From: Arthrobacter antioxidans
Lineage (GTDB): Bacteria; Actinomycetota; Actinomycetes; Actinomycetales; Micrococcaceae
Direction: 5' to 3'
Assembly: GCF_023100725.1 (NCBI RefSeq)
Contig: NZ_CP095501.1
Span: 2,790,001-2,854,000, forward strand
Length of the DNA: 64,000 nt
Numbering within the stretch: the stretch's first letter is position 1; each line of letters begins with the position of its first letter. The notes under the pieces were generated by a model. That model saw only the letters and a list, made by a program, of their open reading frames with translations, had not been told where the DNA came from and did no database searches. The position numbers and the translations under genes were made by a program. Below, piece after piece: positions 8,060-16,289 of this stretch.

Positions 8060-8127
8060 TGGTCCGATCCGCTGATCCCGCTGGACAACTCTGTCGAAAG
8101 CACGGGCGCGGCGAATCTCCATTGATC

Positions 8128-8140
8128 GTCCGGTCAAAGG
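8128..8140 (+). repeat. Dispersed motif GTCCGGTCAAAGG, copy 3
   Basis: These 13 bases are identical to 2608-2620 and are intergenic, before the PRC-barrel gene. A near copy in inverted orientation lies at 59775-59785 (CCTTTGACCGG). Confidence 0.45.
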
Positions 8141-8291
8141 GCACATTCGGTCACGACGACCGAAATTCGCCCGCTGAGGGATCGGTGGATTCTGGCGGCC
8201 ATCGCAACAGGATGTCTCCGATGACTTCGATCGGTGGGACGCCTGGAATTACCGTGATTCGTCGGCTCGCGCAGCTGAGTCCGGCACCATC

Positions 8292-8579
8292 GTGGGCTAT
8301 CGCGTTCACGCCTCCGATGGCGACATCGGCAAGGTCGACGAGGCCAGCAACGCGGTCGATGAAAGCAGCATCGTGGTCGACACCGGCCCATGGATCTTCG
8401 GCCGGAAGGTAATTCTTCCAGCGGGCACGATTCAGCGTGTCGACGACGCGGACGAGAAGGTCTACGTCGATCTCACGAAGGCCCAGATTAAGGATTCGCC
8501 AGAACTCGATGATGCCACCGCTGACGATCCCGCCTATCGAGACCGGCTCGGGACCTATTACGGCGAGTTCTACCGTTAG
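8292..8579 (+). CDS. PRC-barrel domain protein with disturbed 5' end
   Basis: The protein shows a PRC-barrel: VGYRVHASDGDIGKVDEASN, VVDTGPWIFGRKVILPAGTI and VYVDLTKAQIKDSPELDD. Such small proteins bind partners in stress or RNA-processing settings, and the role here is unknown. Homologous sequence clearly extends upstream in the same frame (DDFDRWDAWNYRDSSARAAESGTI, from about 8214), but that stretch has no in-frame start codon. An ATG at 8212 is out of frame by one position. The pattern ATGTCTCCGATGAC versus an expected ATGTCCGATGAC suggests a 2-base insertion. The GTG at 8292 would give a 95-aa protein missing its first ~25 residues. Confidence 0.75.
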   Translation: MGYRVHASDGDIGKVDEASNAVDESSIVVDTGPWIFGRKVILPAGTIQRVDDADEKVYVDLTKAQIKDSPELDDATADDPAYRDRLGTYYGEFYR

Positions 8580-8586
8580 CCCCGCG

Positions 8587-8610
8587 GGTGCCCGGCGCCT
8601 GCCGGGCACC
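8587..8610 (+). terminator. Terminator-like hairpin after PRC-barrel gene
   Basis: The 10-bp stem GGTGCCCGGC (8587-8596) pairs perfectly with 8601-8610 across a 4-base loop, 8 bases after the stop codon. No T-run follows, which is common in high-GC actinobacteria. Confidence 0.7.
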
Positions 8611-8630
8611 CGGCGCCGCTGTCCGCTTCG

Positions 8631-8658
8631 CCACCCATCCACCCATCCACCCATCCAC
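8631..8658 (+). repeat. Short tandem repeat, unit CCATCCAC
   Basis: About three and a half copies of an 8-base unit (CACCCATC / CCATCCAC) run head to tail in the otherwise gene-free stretch 8580-8966. This is too short for CRISPR. Slipped-strand variation is possible. Confidence 0.75.
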
Positions 8659-8966
8659 GGGATCAGCACACTCAAACTCAGGGGAGTCCGCACTGGACGT
8701 CCTCGCGTCGGCCTGCCATGTAGAAGCCGACTGCGATCGGTGAAGGAACCTTCTACGGGCCGGTTGCCAACGATCTCGTGACCAGTTCCCGGGTAGGGAT
8801 CCCCAAGCGTCCTCGCGATCCTGCGACAGGCAGCATCTTCCGCATGTACGCTCCGCAGATGAGAGAGCCGGACGGAAGCCGAGCACAGCGGAATTGGCAG
8901 GTCACAGGGCGTGAGCTGAGTACCTGGTGACTGATTCTCCTGGTTTTTCCTCCACCCGTTGGATTG

Positions 8967-9101
8967 ATGGTTTTTCAAGCCTTCGGGCTCGGCGCGGCGC
9001 TCATCGTTGCCTTGTTGCTTGAATCTTTGATCGTCTGGTACGTCGTGGCCGTGCCGAAAAAGGACCGGCTACGAAACAAGGACGAGGCTGAGGCCCAGTA
9101 G
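8967..9101 (+). CDS. Small membrane protein (44 aa)
   Basis: ATG at 8967 opens 44 codons ending TAG 9099-9101. Residues 3-29 form one strong membrane helix (AFGLGAALIVALLLESLIVW), followed by YVVAVPKKDRLRNKDEAEAQ, a basic-then-acidic cytoplasmic tail typical of small single-pass proteins. The same frame continues beyond the TAG to 9278, so this may be the front half of a gene broken by an amber codon. No family is recognised. Confidence 0.5.
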   Translation: MVFQAFGLGAALIVALLLESLIVWYVVAVPKKDRLRNKDEAEAQ

Positions 9102-9278
9102 CTGCATGCTCTGCTCGCCGCTCGGAGTGGCGTAGGGGATCGGCTTGCGCGACGGTTTGGGAAGGCCTGGGCGCTCGTGCCACGACTCATCTGGCTCACA
9201 TACGCCTCCTACGCCGCTGTCGGCACCGCCCTCCGGAGCCCGGATGACGTCTTTCCCCGTGCACGCCGGCGGCGATGA
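9102..9278 (+). other. In-frame coding-like continuation after the amber codon
   Basis: Directly after the TAG at 9099 the same frame runs 58 codons to TGA 9276-9278. It reads LHALLAARSGVGDRLARRF, then GKAWALVPRLIWLTYASYAA and a basic end. Composition is protein-like with a second hydrophobic stretch. There is no good start codon of its own. Part of it (9133-9149) is repeated exactly at 11088-11104. Confidence 0.35.
9133..9149 (+). repeat. 17-bp direct repeat flanking the ECF/YCII pair, left copy
   Basis: TAGGGGATCGGCTTGCG here is identical to 11088-11104. The two copies bracket the sigma factor and YCII genes. This may be a recombination scar or chance. Confidence 0.5.
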
Positions 9279-9309
9279 GGGCTGACTGTCAGACCTGTGA
9301 TGGCACGGG

Positions 9310-10578
9310 TCACCGATGGGTGCGCGCTGCGAGGAGTCGGCGCTCGGCGTCGTTCGCTGTGAGTTCCAGGGCGCGAAGATCCGCCGCAAGGGCCTCGTGG
9401 TCACGGCCGAGTCGCCTCAGTAGGTGCGCGCGGACGGCGTGCCAGAGGTGCGCACGCCCCAGGTGTGCCTGGAGGGCGTCGACCTCGCTGAGCGCTGCCG
9501 TGGGGGCTCCCACCCGATCCAACGCGACGGCGCGATTGAGCCGCACCACAGGCGATGGGTCGTAGCCGAGGAGCAGGTCGTAGAGAACGAGAACCTGCAG
9601 CCAGTCGGTTTCCGCTGCGGTCTCGGCATCCGCGTGGCACGCGGCGATCGCCGCGTGCAGCTGCCAACGGCCGGGGCGACGTAACCCGGCGGCCTGTTCC
9701 AGCTCGGCGCGTGCGCGAACGATGAGAGTTTCGTTCCATCTCGACCGGTCCTGATCGGCCAGCAGCACCAGTTCGCCGTCCACCGACCGGGCCGACTCGC
9801 GCGCGCGGTGGAACAGCAGCAACGCGAGGAGGCCGTGAGCTTCCGCCTCGCGCGGCAGCGCCGCCGCGATCACGCCTGCCAGCCACAGCGCGTCGTCGGC
9901 GAGGTCGCGATTCGAGGTGGCGTCGCCGCCGGCAACGAGATGAGCTTCGTTGTACATCACCGAAACGACCGTGAGAACAATGTCGAGCCGCTCCGCCCGG
10001 TCCGGCCCGTCGGGGATGCGCAGCGGGATGCCGGTGGCGCCGATCTTCCGTTTGGCGCGCACGATGCGCTGCGCTGTAGCCGGCTCGGTGCTGAAGGTGG
10101 CACGTGCGATCTGAGCAGTGGTGAGGCCGCACACCGCTCTCAGTGTGAGTGCGAGTTGAGCCTCCTGCGACAGTGCGGGGTGGCAGCAGCCGAACAGCAG
10201 CGGCAGCCGGTCGTCGATCTCATCGGACGAATCGGTGTCGGCTGGATCCGCAGTCGCATACCCCCACTCGACCTCGGGTGCCATACCCGCCAGCTTCTCG
10301 CGGTAGCGGTCCTCTCTGCGGAGCCGGTCGAAGGCGTTGTGACGTGCAGCCTGGGTGAGCCACCCGCCGGGGTTCGGCGGAATCCCGTTGCCCCGCCACG
10401 CGCGCAGCGCTTCCTCGACAGCCTCGGCCACTGCCTCTTCGGCGATGTCGAGGCGGCCGAGCGACCCGGCCAAGGAGGCAACGATCCGGCCGGACTCCTC
10501 ACGCACGACCCGCGCGAGGAGAAGATCGGATGCCGCTGCCCCGCCGCTCGGCCCCGCCGCGGCATCCGATTCGGTCAC
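9310..10578 (-). CDS. ECF-type RNA polymerase sigma factor, ECF42-like with C-terminal TPR-like extension
   Basis: From GTG 10578 the protein is 422 aa. Region 2 is seen in RVVREESGRIVASLAGSLG, RLDIAEEAVAEAVEEALRAW and GWLTQAARHNAFDRLRRE. Region 4 is seen in QLALTLRAVCGLTTAQIARA, FSTEPATAQRIVRAKRKIG. A long helical C-terminal domain of ~200 residues follows (AEAHGLLALLLFHRARESAR, RWQLHAAIAACHADA, VRLNRAVALDRVGAPTAAL). That is the DUF6596/SnoaL-lacking architecture of ECF42-like sigma factors, which use this extension in place of an anti-sigma factor. The GTG overlaps the stop of the YCII gene (GTGA), the usual genomic partner. A longer frame to 10653 was not used because it overlaps the YCII gene. 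Confidence 0.92.
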   Translation of the reverse strand: MTESDAAAGPSGGAAASDLLLARVVREESGRIVASLAGSLGRLDIAEEAVAEAVEEALRAWRGNGIPPNPGGWLTQAARHNAFDRLRREDRYREKLAGMAPEVEWGYATADPADTDSSDEIDDRLPLLFGCCHPALSQEAQLALTLRAVCGLTTAQIARATFSTEPATAQRIVRAKRKIGATGIPLRIPDGPDRAERLDIVLTVVSVMYNEAHLVAGGDATSNRDLADDALWLAGVIAAALPREAEAHGLLALLLFHRARESARSVDGELVLLADQDRSRWNETLIVRARAELEQAAGLRRPGRWQLHAAIAACHADAETAAETDWLQVLVLYDLLLGYDPSPVVRLNRAVALDRVGAPTAALSEVDALQAHLGRAHLWHAVRAHLLRRLGRDHEALAADLRALELTANDAERRLLAARTHR

Positions 10579-10943
10579 TGCTCGAGTTGGCTGTAGTCCG
10601 TCACCATCGGGCGGATCTCCACGCCGCAGCCGGGGAGTTCCAGCCCCGGCCACGTCTTCACCAGGGCGATCGCTGCGTCCATATCCGGGACGTCGATGAC
10701 CTGGAAGCCTCCGACAACCTCCTTGGCCTCAGAGAACGGTCCATCGACAACCACCGTTCCGCTCTCCCTGTACTTCACGGTGGTGGCCGTCTCGACCGGC
10801 TGCAGCTGCGCCCCGCCGTCCGCGATCTGCGCCGCGTTCTCCCCGAACCACTGGTACATGCGGCCGTAAACCTCCTGCTGCTTATCCGCAGGTACCTGCG
10901 CGTCGAGCTCGGGAATGCTGGTGAACATGATCACGTACTTCAC
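10575..10943 (-). CDS. YCII-related (DGPF domain) protein, ECF sigma partner
   Basis: This 122-aa protein begins KYVIMFTSIPELDAQVPADK, shows the diagnostic VVDGPFSEAKEVVGGFQVID, and ends LVKTWPGLELPGCGVEIRPM. It is a YCII/DGPF-fold protein. These dimeric ferredoxin-like proteins co-occur with ECF42-like sigma factors and are often among their targets, although their biochemical role is not settled. It is the first gene of a two-gene unit, translationally coupled to the sigma factor by GTGA overlap. Confidence 0.92.
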   Translation of the reverse strand: MKYVIMFTSIPELDAQVPADKQQEVYGRMYQWFGENAAQIADGGAQLQPVETATTVKYRESGTVVVDGPFSEAKEVVGGFQVIDVPDMDAAIALVKTWPGLELPGCGVEIRPMVTDYSQLEQ

Positions 10944-11244
10944 GGTGATGTCCTTTCGTCAGTGAAACCGTTACACCCATACAGCGAACGAGCAAGCCCA
11001 TTCTCGACACCTTGAGTGACATTCTTTTGAGGGCACCGAGATCCGTTCTGGGCGAAGACGACGCGAGTCCGGCGCAGGGGTGTTCGCTAGGGGATCGGCT
11101 TGCGGCAAGGCGATGCTCTTGGCCGATCTGCATCTGTACATGACGAGGGAGTGAGGTGACCAGAGGCAATCACGAGTGGTGGGACATGCTTGACGCCGGG
11201 GGCACTGACCGAGGACCCCTACCGCAAGGGTGCGGAGGCAAGAG
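10944..11244. other. Intergenic stretch with right copy of 17-bp repeat
   Basis: No gene is supported. It contains the second TAGGGGATCGGCTTGCG at 11088-11104. The promoter of the YCII-sigma unit should lie close to 10944, but no clear -35/-10 pair was picked out. Confidence 0.4.
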
Positions 11245-12321
11245 TCAGAGCCGGGCGAATTGCCGGTCGGTAGTGGCGTAGGCGTCCGGATTGTCGGGAC
11301 GCAAGCGGGCAACGAGCTCACCGCGGCTTCGAACACCTACTTTCGCGAATACGGACTTGAAATGATCTTGTACGGTGTGGACTGATATGAACAGGTGGCC
11401 GGCAATCTCCGCTGTGGAATGTCCACCGATCACCTCACGGCAGATCTCCCGTTCCCGGGCACTCAAGTCGTAGGCCAGCAGCAGCAGCCCGACCAGCTGG
11501 TCGCCTGTGACCGGCTCTATGGCCACCGCGACCTGATCCTCCTCCCCGCCGATCAGGGTGCTGGCCTGCAGGACCGCCCACCGCCCGTCGGCGTCGCGCA
11601 GCCGTGCCCTGAAGTAGCCCGCCTCCGCTGCATGCGAACCCGACGCCATGACCTGCATCATCACCCGGAAGCGCCCCGGCGCAATTGCATCAAGCCGCTC
11701 CTGCCACTCCCGCGCGTCCGGGGTCACCCCTACAAGCCGGCCATCCGCTGCGATAATCACCAACGCCGGCCGCCCCGGCCCCGTACCGCCCTGCGCCTCC
11801 GAGCGCACTGCGAGCCGGGTAGCCGATCCGATGGCCGGCGCAATTGCCGCCAGGAACTCCACCTCCCGCGCCGTGAAGTCCTCTCCTGACCGGACCAGGC
11901 CTGCCGCACCCCAACAGACGCCGTCGGCTCTGAACAGGACCCGGATTTCCTCGTCCATTCCGAGGGGCCGCCAGATCGTGTGGAGTCTGGTGCTGCGCCG
12001 CCGATCGTCGGCGGACAGGTCAGAAAGTCTGGCAAGGGTGGCCCCCGCACGAGCGAGCGCGGCGAAGGTATGCGGTTCGTCCAACGAGTACTCAGCTTCG
12101 GCCAGTCGCGGCTCATAGTCGGTCGGTATCCGGTTCTGGCCGCTGACCATGGAGCTGATGACCTGGGTCTCCGGATCGATGCTGGCCCAGCACGTCAGCT
12201 CGGCGCTGACGGTCCGGCCCACCAGCTCAATTGCTGCGGCGTGGAGTTCGCTGACACTGAGTCCAGCGGCAGCGAGTTGGGTGATTTCCCGGCGGAGGCG
12301 GGAAGCGCGTTCGTCCCACAC
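11245..12321 (-). CDS. LuxR-family transcriptional regulator with GAF-like sensor region
   Basis: From the GTG at 12321 (VWDERASRLRREITQLAAAG) the protein has 358 aa. The N-terminal ~220 residues resemble a GAF/PAS-type sensor (LTCWASIDPETQVISSMVSG, RADGVCWGAAGLVRSGEDFT). The C-terminus is a classic LuxR helix-turn-helix: LSAREREICREVIGGHSTAE, IAGHLFISVHTVQDHFKSVF, AKVGVRSRGELVARL. It is divergent from the cupin-DUF1304 pair 88 bp away and is their likely regulator. The longer frame to 12504 would run into the cupin gene and is rejected. Confidence 0.88.
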   Translation of the reverse strand: MWDERASRLRREITQLAAAGLSVSELHAAAIELVGRTVSAELTCWASIDPETQVISSMVSGQNRIPTDYEPRLAEAEYSLDEPHTFAALARAGATLARLSDLSADDRRRSTRLHTIWRPLGMDEEIRVLFRADGVCWGAAGLVRSGEDFTAREVEFLAAIAPAIGSATRLAVRSEAQGGTGPGRPALVIIAADGRLVGVTPDAREWQERLDAIAPGRFRVMMQVMASGSHAAEAGYFRARLRDADGRWAVLQASTLIGGEEDQVAVAIEPVTGDQLVGLLLLAYDLSAREREICREVIGGHSTAEIAGHLFISVHTVQDHFKSVFAKVGVRSRGELVARLRPDNPDAYATTDRQFARL

Positions 12322-12409
12322 ACCAGAAGTATGGCACCGCAGCGCCCTCCCCACATCCCCACAATTCTGGGATCGACCGACCCAGGGAGCCACGCCTACC
12401 GTGGGCCGC

Positions 12410-12865
12410 ATGGAAACTACCGTCCAATACACCCCAGCCGGCGACGGCGTGGAACTCGCCTCCCCGGACGCAGTACTGACAGTCAAGGTCAGCGCCGAGA
12501 ACACCGCCGATCAGTACGAGCTGTTCGAGGTGACAGCGCCGCGCGGTCCCGCGACTCCCCTGCACCGTACCGGCTGGGACAAGACCTACTATGTGCTGCA
12601 CGGCAGAATGATCGTCCAGGTCGGGGACGAGGGCTATGACCTGGGTCCGGGCTGTTCCATCGCGATCCCTGCCAATGCCCTTCACACGTTCACGGTGCTC
12701 ACGCCGTCCACCACGTTCCTTGTTGTGAGCCTGACAGGATCGATGGGCCGGTTCCACGCCGACCTCGATGCCACGGTCCCCCGCGGCCGATCCATCCAGG
12801 ACGCCGCCGCTGAGCTTCAGGCAGTCCTCGCCCGGCACCCCGTGACGGTGGAGGGCATGCCATGA
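12410..12865 (+). CDS. Cupin-domain protein
   Basis: This 151-aa single-domain cupin starts METTVQYTPAGDGVELASPD. The two cupin motifs are recognisable: TGWDKTYYVLHGRMIVQVGD (motif 1 without the usual two His, only one K/H-poor version) and PGCSIAIPANALHTFTVLTP (motif 2 with one His). Metal ligands are therefore incomplete, and a catalytic role is uncertain. The stop overlaps the next ATG (ATGA), so it is coupled to the DUF1304 membrane protein. Its promoter faces that of the LuxR regulator. Confidence 0.85.
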   Translation: METTVQYTPAGDGVELASPDAVLTVKVSAENTADQYELFEVTAPRGPATPLHRTGWDKTYYVLHGRMIVQVGDEGYDLGPGCSIAIPANALHTFTVLTPSTTFLVVSLTGSMGRFHADLDATVPRGRSIQDAAAELQAVLARHPVTVEGMP

Positions 12866-13263
12866 CGGCCATCATCTGGACCTTCGCCCTGATCGCGGCG
12901 CTGATTCACCTCGCCGTCTTTGTCTGCGAGGCCCTGCTGTTCGAGCGGGAAGCGGTGCACCACGGGATCTTCCTCACGAACACCGCAGATGTTCCGGCCG
13001 TCCGGTTGTGGGCCTTCGGCGTCGGCTTCTACAACCTCTTCCTCGCCGCGGGCATCATCGTCGGCGTCGCCCTGTGGGCCATGGGTGATGAACCTGTCGG
13101 CCGCGCCCTGGTGATCTATATCTGCTGGTTCATGATGCTCTCCGGCATCGTGCTCTTCATCGCCGACCGGATGGCCATGGGCAGACCGAAGGGTAAGGGG
13201 ATCAGCGGTGCACTCGGCCAAGGTCTACCTCCGCTGATCGCCCTAATCGCGGCGGTACTGTAG
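12862..13263 (+). CDS. DUF1304 family integral membrane protein
   Basis: This 133-aa protein has four predicted helices and the conserved start TFALIAALIHLAVFVCEALL followed by FEREAVHHGIF, then NTADVPAVRLWAFGVGFYNL. These are hallmarks of the DUF1304 family, whose function is unknown. It overlaps the cupin stop by four bases and is probably translated with it. Confidence 0.9.
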   Translation: MTAIIWTFALIAALIHLAVFVCEALLFEREAVHHGIFLTNTADVPAVRLWAFGVGFYNLFLAAGIIVGVALWAMGDEPVGRALVIYICWFMMLSGIVLFIADRMAMGRPKGKGISGALGQGLPPLIALIAAVL

Positions 13264-13323
13264 CGAAGGTCATCCGATGGGACCGACCCACTCACTACCT
13301 GCGACGAACACGATACTCACGAA

Positions 13324-13830
13324 ATGCCTCGGATCATGAGGGTTCGCCCTGCTCGACTGGCCGATGTCCCTGCGATGGCGCAGGTCATTGTTCAAGCGTG
13401 GGGGGAAACCTATCGTGGCCTGATCTCTGATCACATTCTCGATGACCCGGAGTTCACCCCCGCCCGGGAGCGGCAATGGATAACGGTGCTGACGGATCCA
13501 CGATTCATTGCCCACCGAGTAGCTGTCGCGGAGGTCGATGGAAGCATCATTGGGGTCGCCATGTCGGGGCCAGGTGCCAAAGAGTCCGACCCGCTGCAGC
13601 TCTATGTCCTCTACGTGGTGAAGCAATGGCACGGGTCGGGGGCCGGGACGACCCTGCTCGAAGCGGTGCTCGCACCGGGCGAAGCAGCAACCCTATGGGT
13701 AGCCGACCCGAATCCCCGAGCACGGGCGTTCTACCGCAACCACGGATTCCGGCCCGACGGGCTCGAAAAGGTTGAGGACGACCTCCCCGTGATTCACATG
13801 ACCCGTGCCAGCAGCCGCGACCAGGCGTGA
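13324..13830 (+). CDS. GNAT family N-acetyltransferase
   Basis: This 168-aa acetyltransferase opens MRVRPARLADVPAMAQVIVQ, AWGETYRGL (the common GNAT N-terminal helix pair). It continues LYVLYVVKQWHGSGAGTTLL, which contains the acetyl-CoA pyrophosphate loop (QWHGSGAG), and ends with NPRARAFYRNHGFRPDG. The substrate is unknown; the AWGETYRGL type often acts on small amines or peptides. It is a single gene. Confidence 0.9.
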   Translation: MPRIMRVRPARLADVPAMAQVIVQAWGETYRGLISDHILDDPEFTPARERQWITVLTDPRFIAHRVAVAEVDGSIIGVAMSGPGAKESDPLQLYVLYVVKQWHGSGAGTTLLEAVLAPGEAATLWVADPNPRARAFYRNHGFRPDGLEKVEDDLPVIHMTRASSRDQA

Positions 13831-13915
13831 AGTGTCGTGCATGATGGGCGTCCGCTAGCTGAGCTGGTATCTCTAGGGGCGGGCATCGCCCCGAGGCCCC
13901 CGGGGTTAGTACCTA

Positions 13916-14320
13916 TCAGTCCAGGCAGGCGCGCACGATGCGCTCGACAACCGGCCGCACGGGCGCGGTGGGATCCACGGTGAGCCGATGCAGGACGAGC
14001 CCCTCCGAGGCGGCCATCAGCGCCCGCACGGCATCCGCCGGCCGAGCGGCTCCAACTCCCGCGAGAAGGGCTGTTGCCCATTCGACGTAGACCTTGCGCT
14101 GCTGGAGCAATGGTTCGAGCAGCTGCGGGTCATTGGCGCCCTCGAGAAACAGCGCGTAGCGCGCTCTGGTACGCCCTGCGAAGAGACCCGTCTCCGCATC
14201 GATGAGGCTCGCAAGCGCGTCGATCAGCTGATCCGGGGTCCTGACCACCGGGGCGGCTCCGGCGTCGAAGTCGCCGCGTTACGCGTTGGCATGCCGGCTT
14301 TTCCGGGATCGGTCCAGCAT
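13916..14320 (-). pseudogene. TetR-family regulator lacking its DNA-binding domain
   Basis: The frame starting ATG 14320 reads MLDRSRKSRHANA and then hits TAA. It continues in the same frame as RGDFDAGAAPVVRTPDQLID and on to the stop at 13916, with a possible GTG restart at 14248. The later part (ALASLIDAETGLFAGRTRAR, YALFLEGANDPQLLEPLL) is a TetR ligand-binding domain. The ~60-residue helix-turn-helix expected between the two pieces is absent. The simplest reading is an internal deletion plus a stop, leaving a non-functional regulator. Confidence 0.65.
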
Positions 14321-14552
14321 GTTCAACTCCTGAGTACCGGGCAGCAGGGGTGGCTAACGCTTGGCCCGCCAGGATTGGGATCCCTCAGTGAGGGTCCGTC
14401 ATCGCTGCGAAAGTGCGCCTCACGATCGTCCTCCCGCGCTTTTCGGTTGACGGGGATCACTGCGACTGCGCCTAGGGCACCCCGCTCCGATGAGCAGTAG
14501 GACGCTAAGTCACGCAAGCACCTGGTGAGGATCTCGCTGCGGTGATACCGAC

Positions 14553-15740
14553 TCACGGGCTCCGGGTGGAGTCGAGTAGATCGAGCACGAAGGATGCAGC
14601 TCGCGCGCGTTCCCGCACAACAGCTGCTGACCCGGGGGCGGGCAAACCGAAGAGTACTTCGAGCGGCACTGCGGACAGGCCGAAGAACAACAGCATCAAG
14701 AGTGCGTGGGTGCGTCGGAGGGTATCGAGGGGAACATGGCATCCTTCATCGATGAGACCCTGATGATAGGCGGGCAGGCACGCAGCTTCGAGTTGGGCGA
14801 GCTCGGAGGCTGGGCGCGCTCCGGTCTGAATCTCACCGATCATGAGCTGGGTGAGATCGAAGGACAGCGGTGCCTCGCACCAGAATCCAAAGTCGATCAG
14901 GACCAGTCTCGTCCGGTCTCCGCTCGTCGCGAGCAGATTGCGGGGACAGGCGTCGCCGTGTGCGGCGCCGAGCGGAGCTCCGTCGAGCTCCTCCATAAAG
15001 CGCGGCAGCGCTTCGACTGCTTCCAGTAAGCGATTTCTCAGCTCGGGGCCGAACGCCGGCGCCACCAGAGGGTGGGCCCAGAGTTCCTCGGCGCGAAGTA
15101 TCGGCAGCACCTGATGGTCGAGCCGACCACGAACGTAGCCACGCACCACGTCTGTACTACCGAGAGTCCGGAGCGGACGAACAGTGGGACTCGCGGCCAG
15201 CCTGCCGAGCAGGTAGGCGGCGCGCACGAAGGTCTCCACTGACCATCGGGTCGAGTCGTGGCCGATGAATTGCAGCCACAGGCTGGCCGAAAGATCGTCG
15301 ATGTCGACCACGGAGTAGGCACGAGGCATCGAGAGACCGTCGGGAAGACGGTCGCCGAGATCGGATCTGTAGACACTGGGCTCGTTGCGCCAGGGAAGGC
15401 TGGCCGCCGCTATCTCCCGGAACGACTCTGGAACGTGCTCGAACTGGGGCGAGCGGGTCCACGACTGGACCACCTTCACGAAAAAGGAGTACGGAGACAC
15501 ACCTCCGGTGTGTCTCGCCGTGCCATGGACCCGATAGCGCCCCGCGGTGGTGAGGGCATCGAGATCGTACTCGGCTACTTCGGCGTGGCAACTCACCAAC
15601 TCGACGCCACTGATGCCGAGATCGTCTTCGATCATCGACACAAGAACCTCTTCGCTGACATCCGCCGCCCCGAGGATCGCCCGATCAACGACCGCACCTT
15701 GTCCCGGCTCACCATCCATTCGAAGCCCTCCTATGACCAC
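14553..15740 (-). CDS. Aminoglycoside phosphotransferase-like kinase
   Basis: This 395-aa protein of the APH/choline-kinase fold carries the catalytic loop HGDACPRNLL (HxDxxxxN, residues ~270) and the metal-binding VLIDFGFW segment in place of the DFG/DWE motif. An N-terminal lobe shows YSFFVKVVQSW with the nucleotide-binding Lys. It is a phosphotransferase for a small hydroxylated molecule. True aminoglycoside resistance cannot be claimed. It is a single gene. The Met at the start may be slightly upstream of the true one (alternative MDGEPGQG, 7 codons in). Confidence 0.82.
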   Translation of the reverse strand: MVIGGLRMDGEPGQGAVVDRAILGAADVSEEVLVSMIEDDLGISGVELVSCHAEVAEYDLDALTTAGRYRVHGTARHTGGVSPYSFFVKVVQSWTRSPQFEHVPESFREIAAASLPWRNEPSVYRSDLGDRLPDGLSMPRAYSVVDIDDLSASLWLQFIGHDSTRWSVETFVRAAYLLGRLAASPTVRPLRTLGSTDVVRGYVRGRLDHQVLPILRAEELWAHPLVAPAFGPELRNRLLEAVEALPRFMEELDGAPLGAAHGDACPRNLLATSGDRTRLVLIDFGFWCEAPLSFDLTQLMIGEIQTGARPASELAQLEAACLPAYHQGLIDEGCHVPLDTLRRTHALLMLLFFGLSAVPLEVLFGLPAPGSAAVVRERARAASFVLDLLDSTRSP

Positions 15741-15896
15741 CGACCATCACTGGAGACCGACACCAGTGGAATGGATGGGGTGAGTGGTGTCAAGGGGTGC
15801 AGCAGAAGGGCCCTTGCTGGAACGGTGAGGACCCGCCAGCACGCTCAGTAGGCGCACTCTGCATGGGACAACTCCGCAAACGAGCACCCATGACAC

Positions 15897-16202
15897 TCAC
15901 GGCGCCGCCAACGCACGGGGCGAACCAGACCTCATCTCGGTAATCACCACCGACGGAACACTCGGCCACGTGCCGGTCGTGGCATCGATGACAGCCCATG
16001 GAGCCATGCGCCCTTGGTCCTGTAATGCGAGGCGACGCCTAATCTCGTCGTTCATCATTTCTGGCGAAGGGATGTGGGTGTACCAGGTGCGCCACAAGTC
16101 CTCGACAGCAACCGCTTCGGCGAGGTCATCGCTGTGGGCAAGCTGCAACGGCTCAAGTACTACGCCGCTGGCTTTCAGTACAGGTGTTATCGCGAATTCC
16201 AC
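15897..16202 (-). pseudogene. RimJ/RimL-type GNAT acetyltransferase, N-terminal fragment
   Basis: Residues 12-75 (GVVLEPLQLAHSDDLAEAVA, LWRTWYTHIPSPEMMNDEIR, LALQDQGRMAPWAVIDATTG) match the first half of a RimJ/RimL-type acetyltransferase. The acetyl-CoA binding half is missing. After ATTG the frame runs into an unrelated Ser/Pro-rich end and stops at 101 aa, and no continuation was seen in the other frames. It lies head-on against a decayed recombinase. Confidence 0.65.
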
Positions 16203-16289
16203 TCAGCAACCCTATGTCCCTAGGTGAACCAGCTACGGTATCTGGAAAAAGCGGACTGTGCCCGTAGGCGGATCCTGATACGGGCTGTG

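Noticed and set aside
6635..8146. 503-codon minus-strand ORF
   Set aside because: Most of it is antisense to the methyltransferase and lacks domains. Only the last 85 codons (6635-6892) look like a real small membrane protein.
8631..8658. CRISPR array
   Set aside because: Units are only 8 bp, contiguous and without spacers; no cas genes are present.
12149..12409. Extended N-terminus of the cupin protein
   Set aside because: The extension lies antisense to the start of the LuxR gene and has no domain character; ATG 12410 fits the family start.
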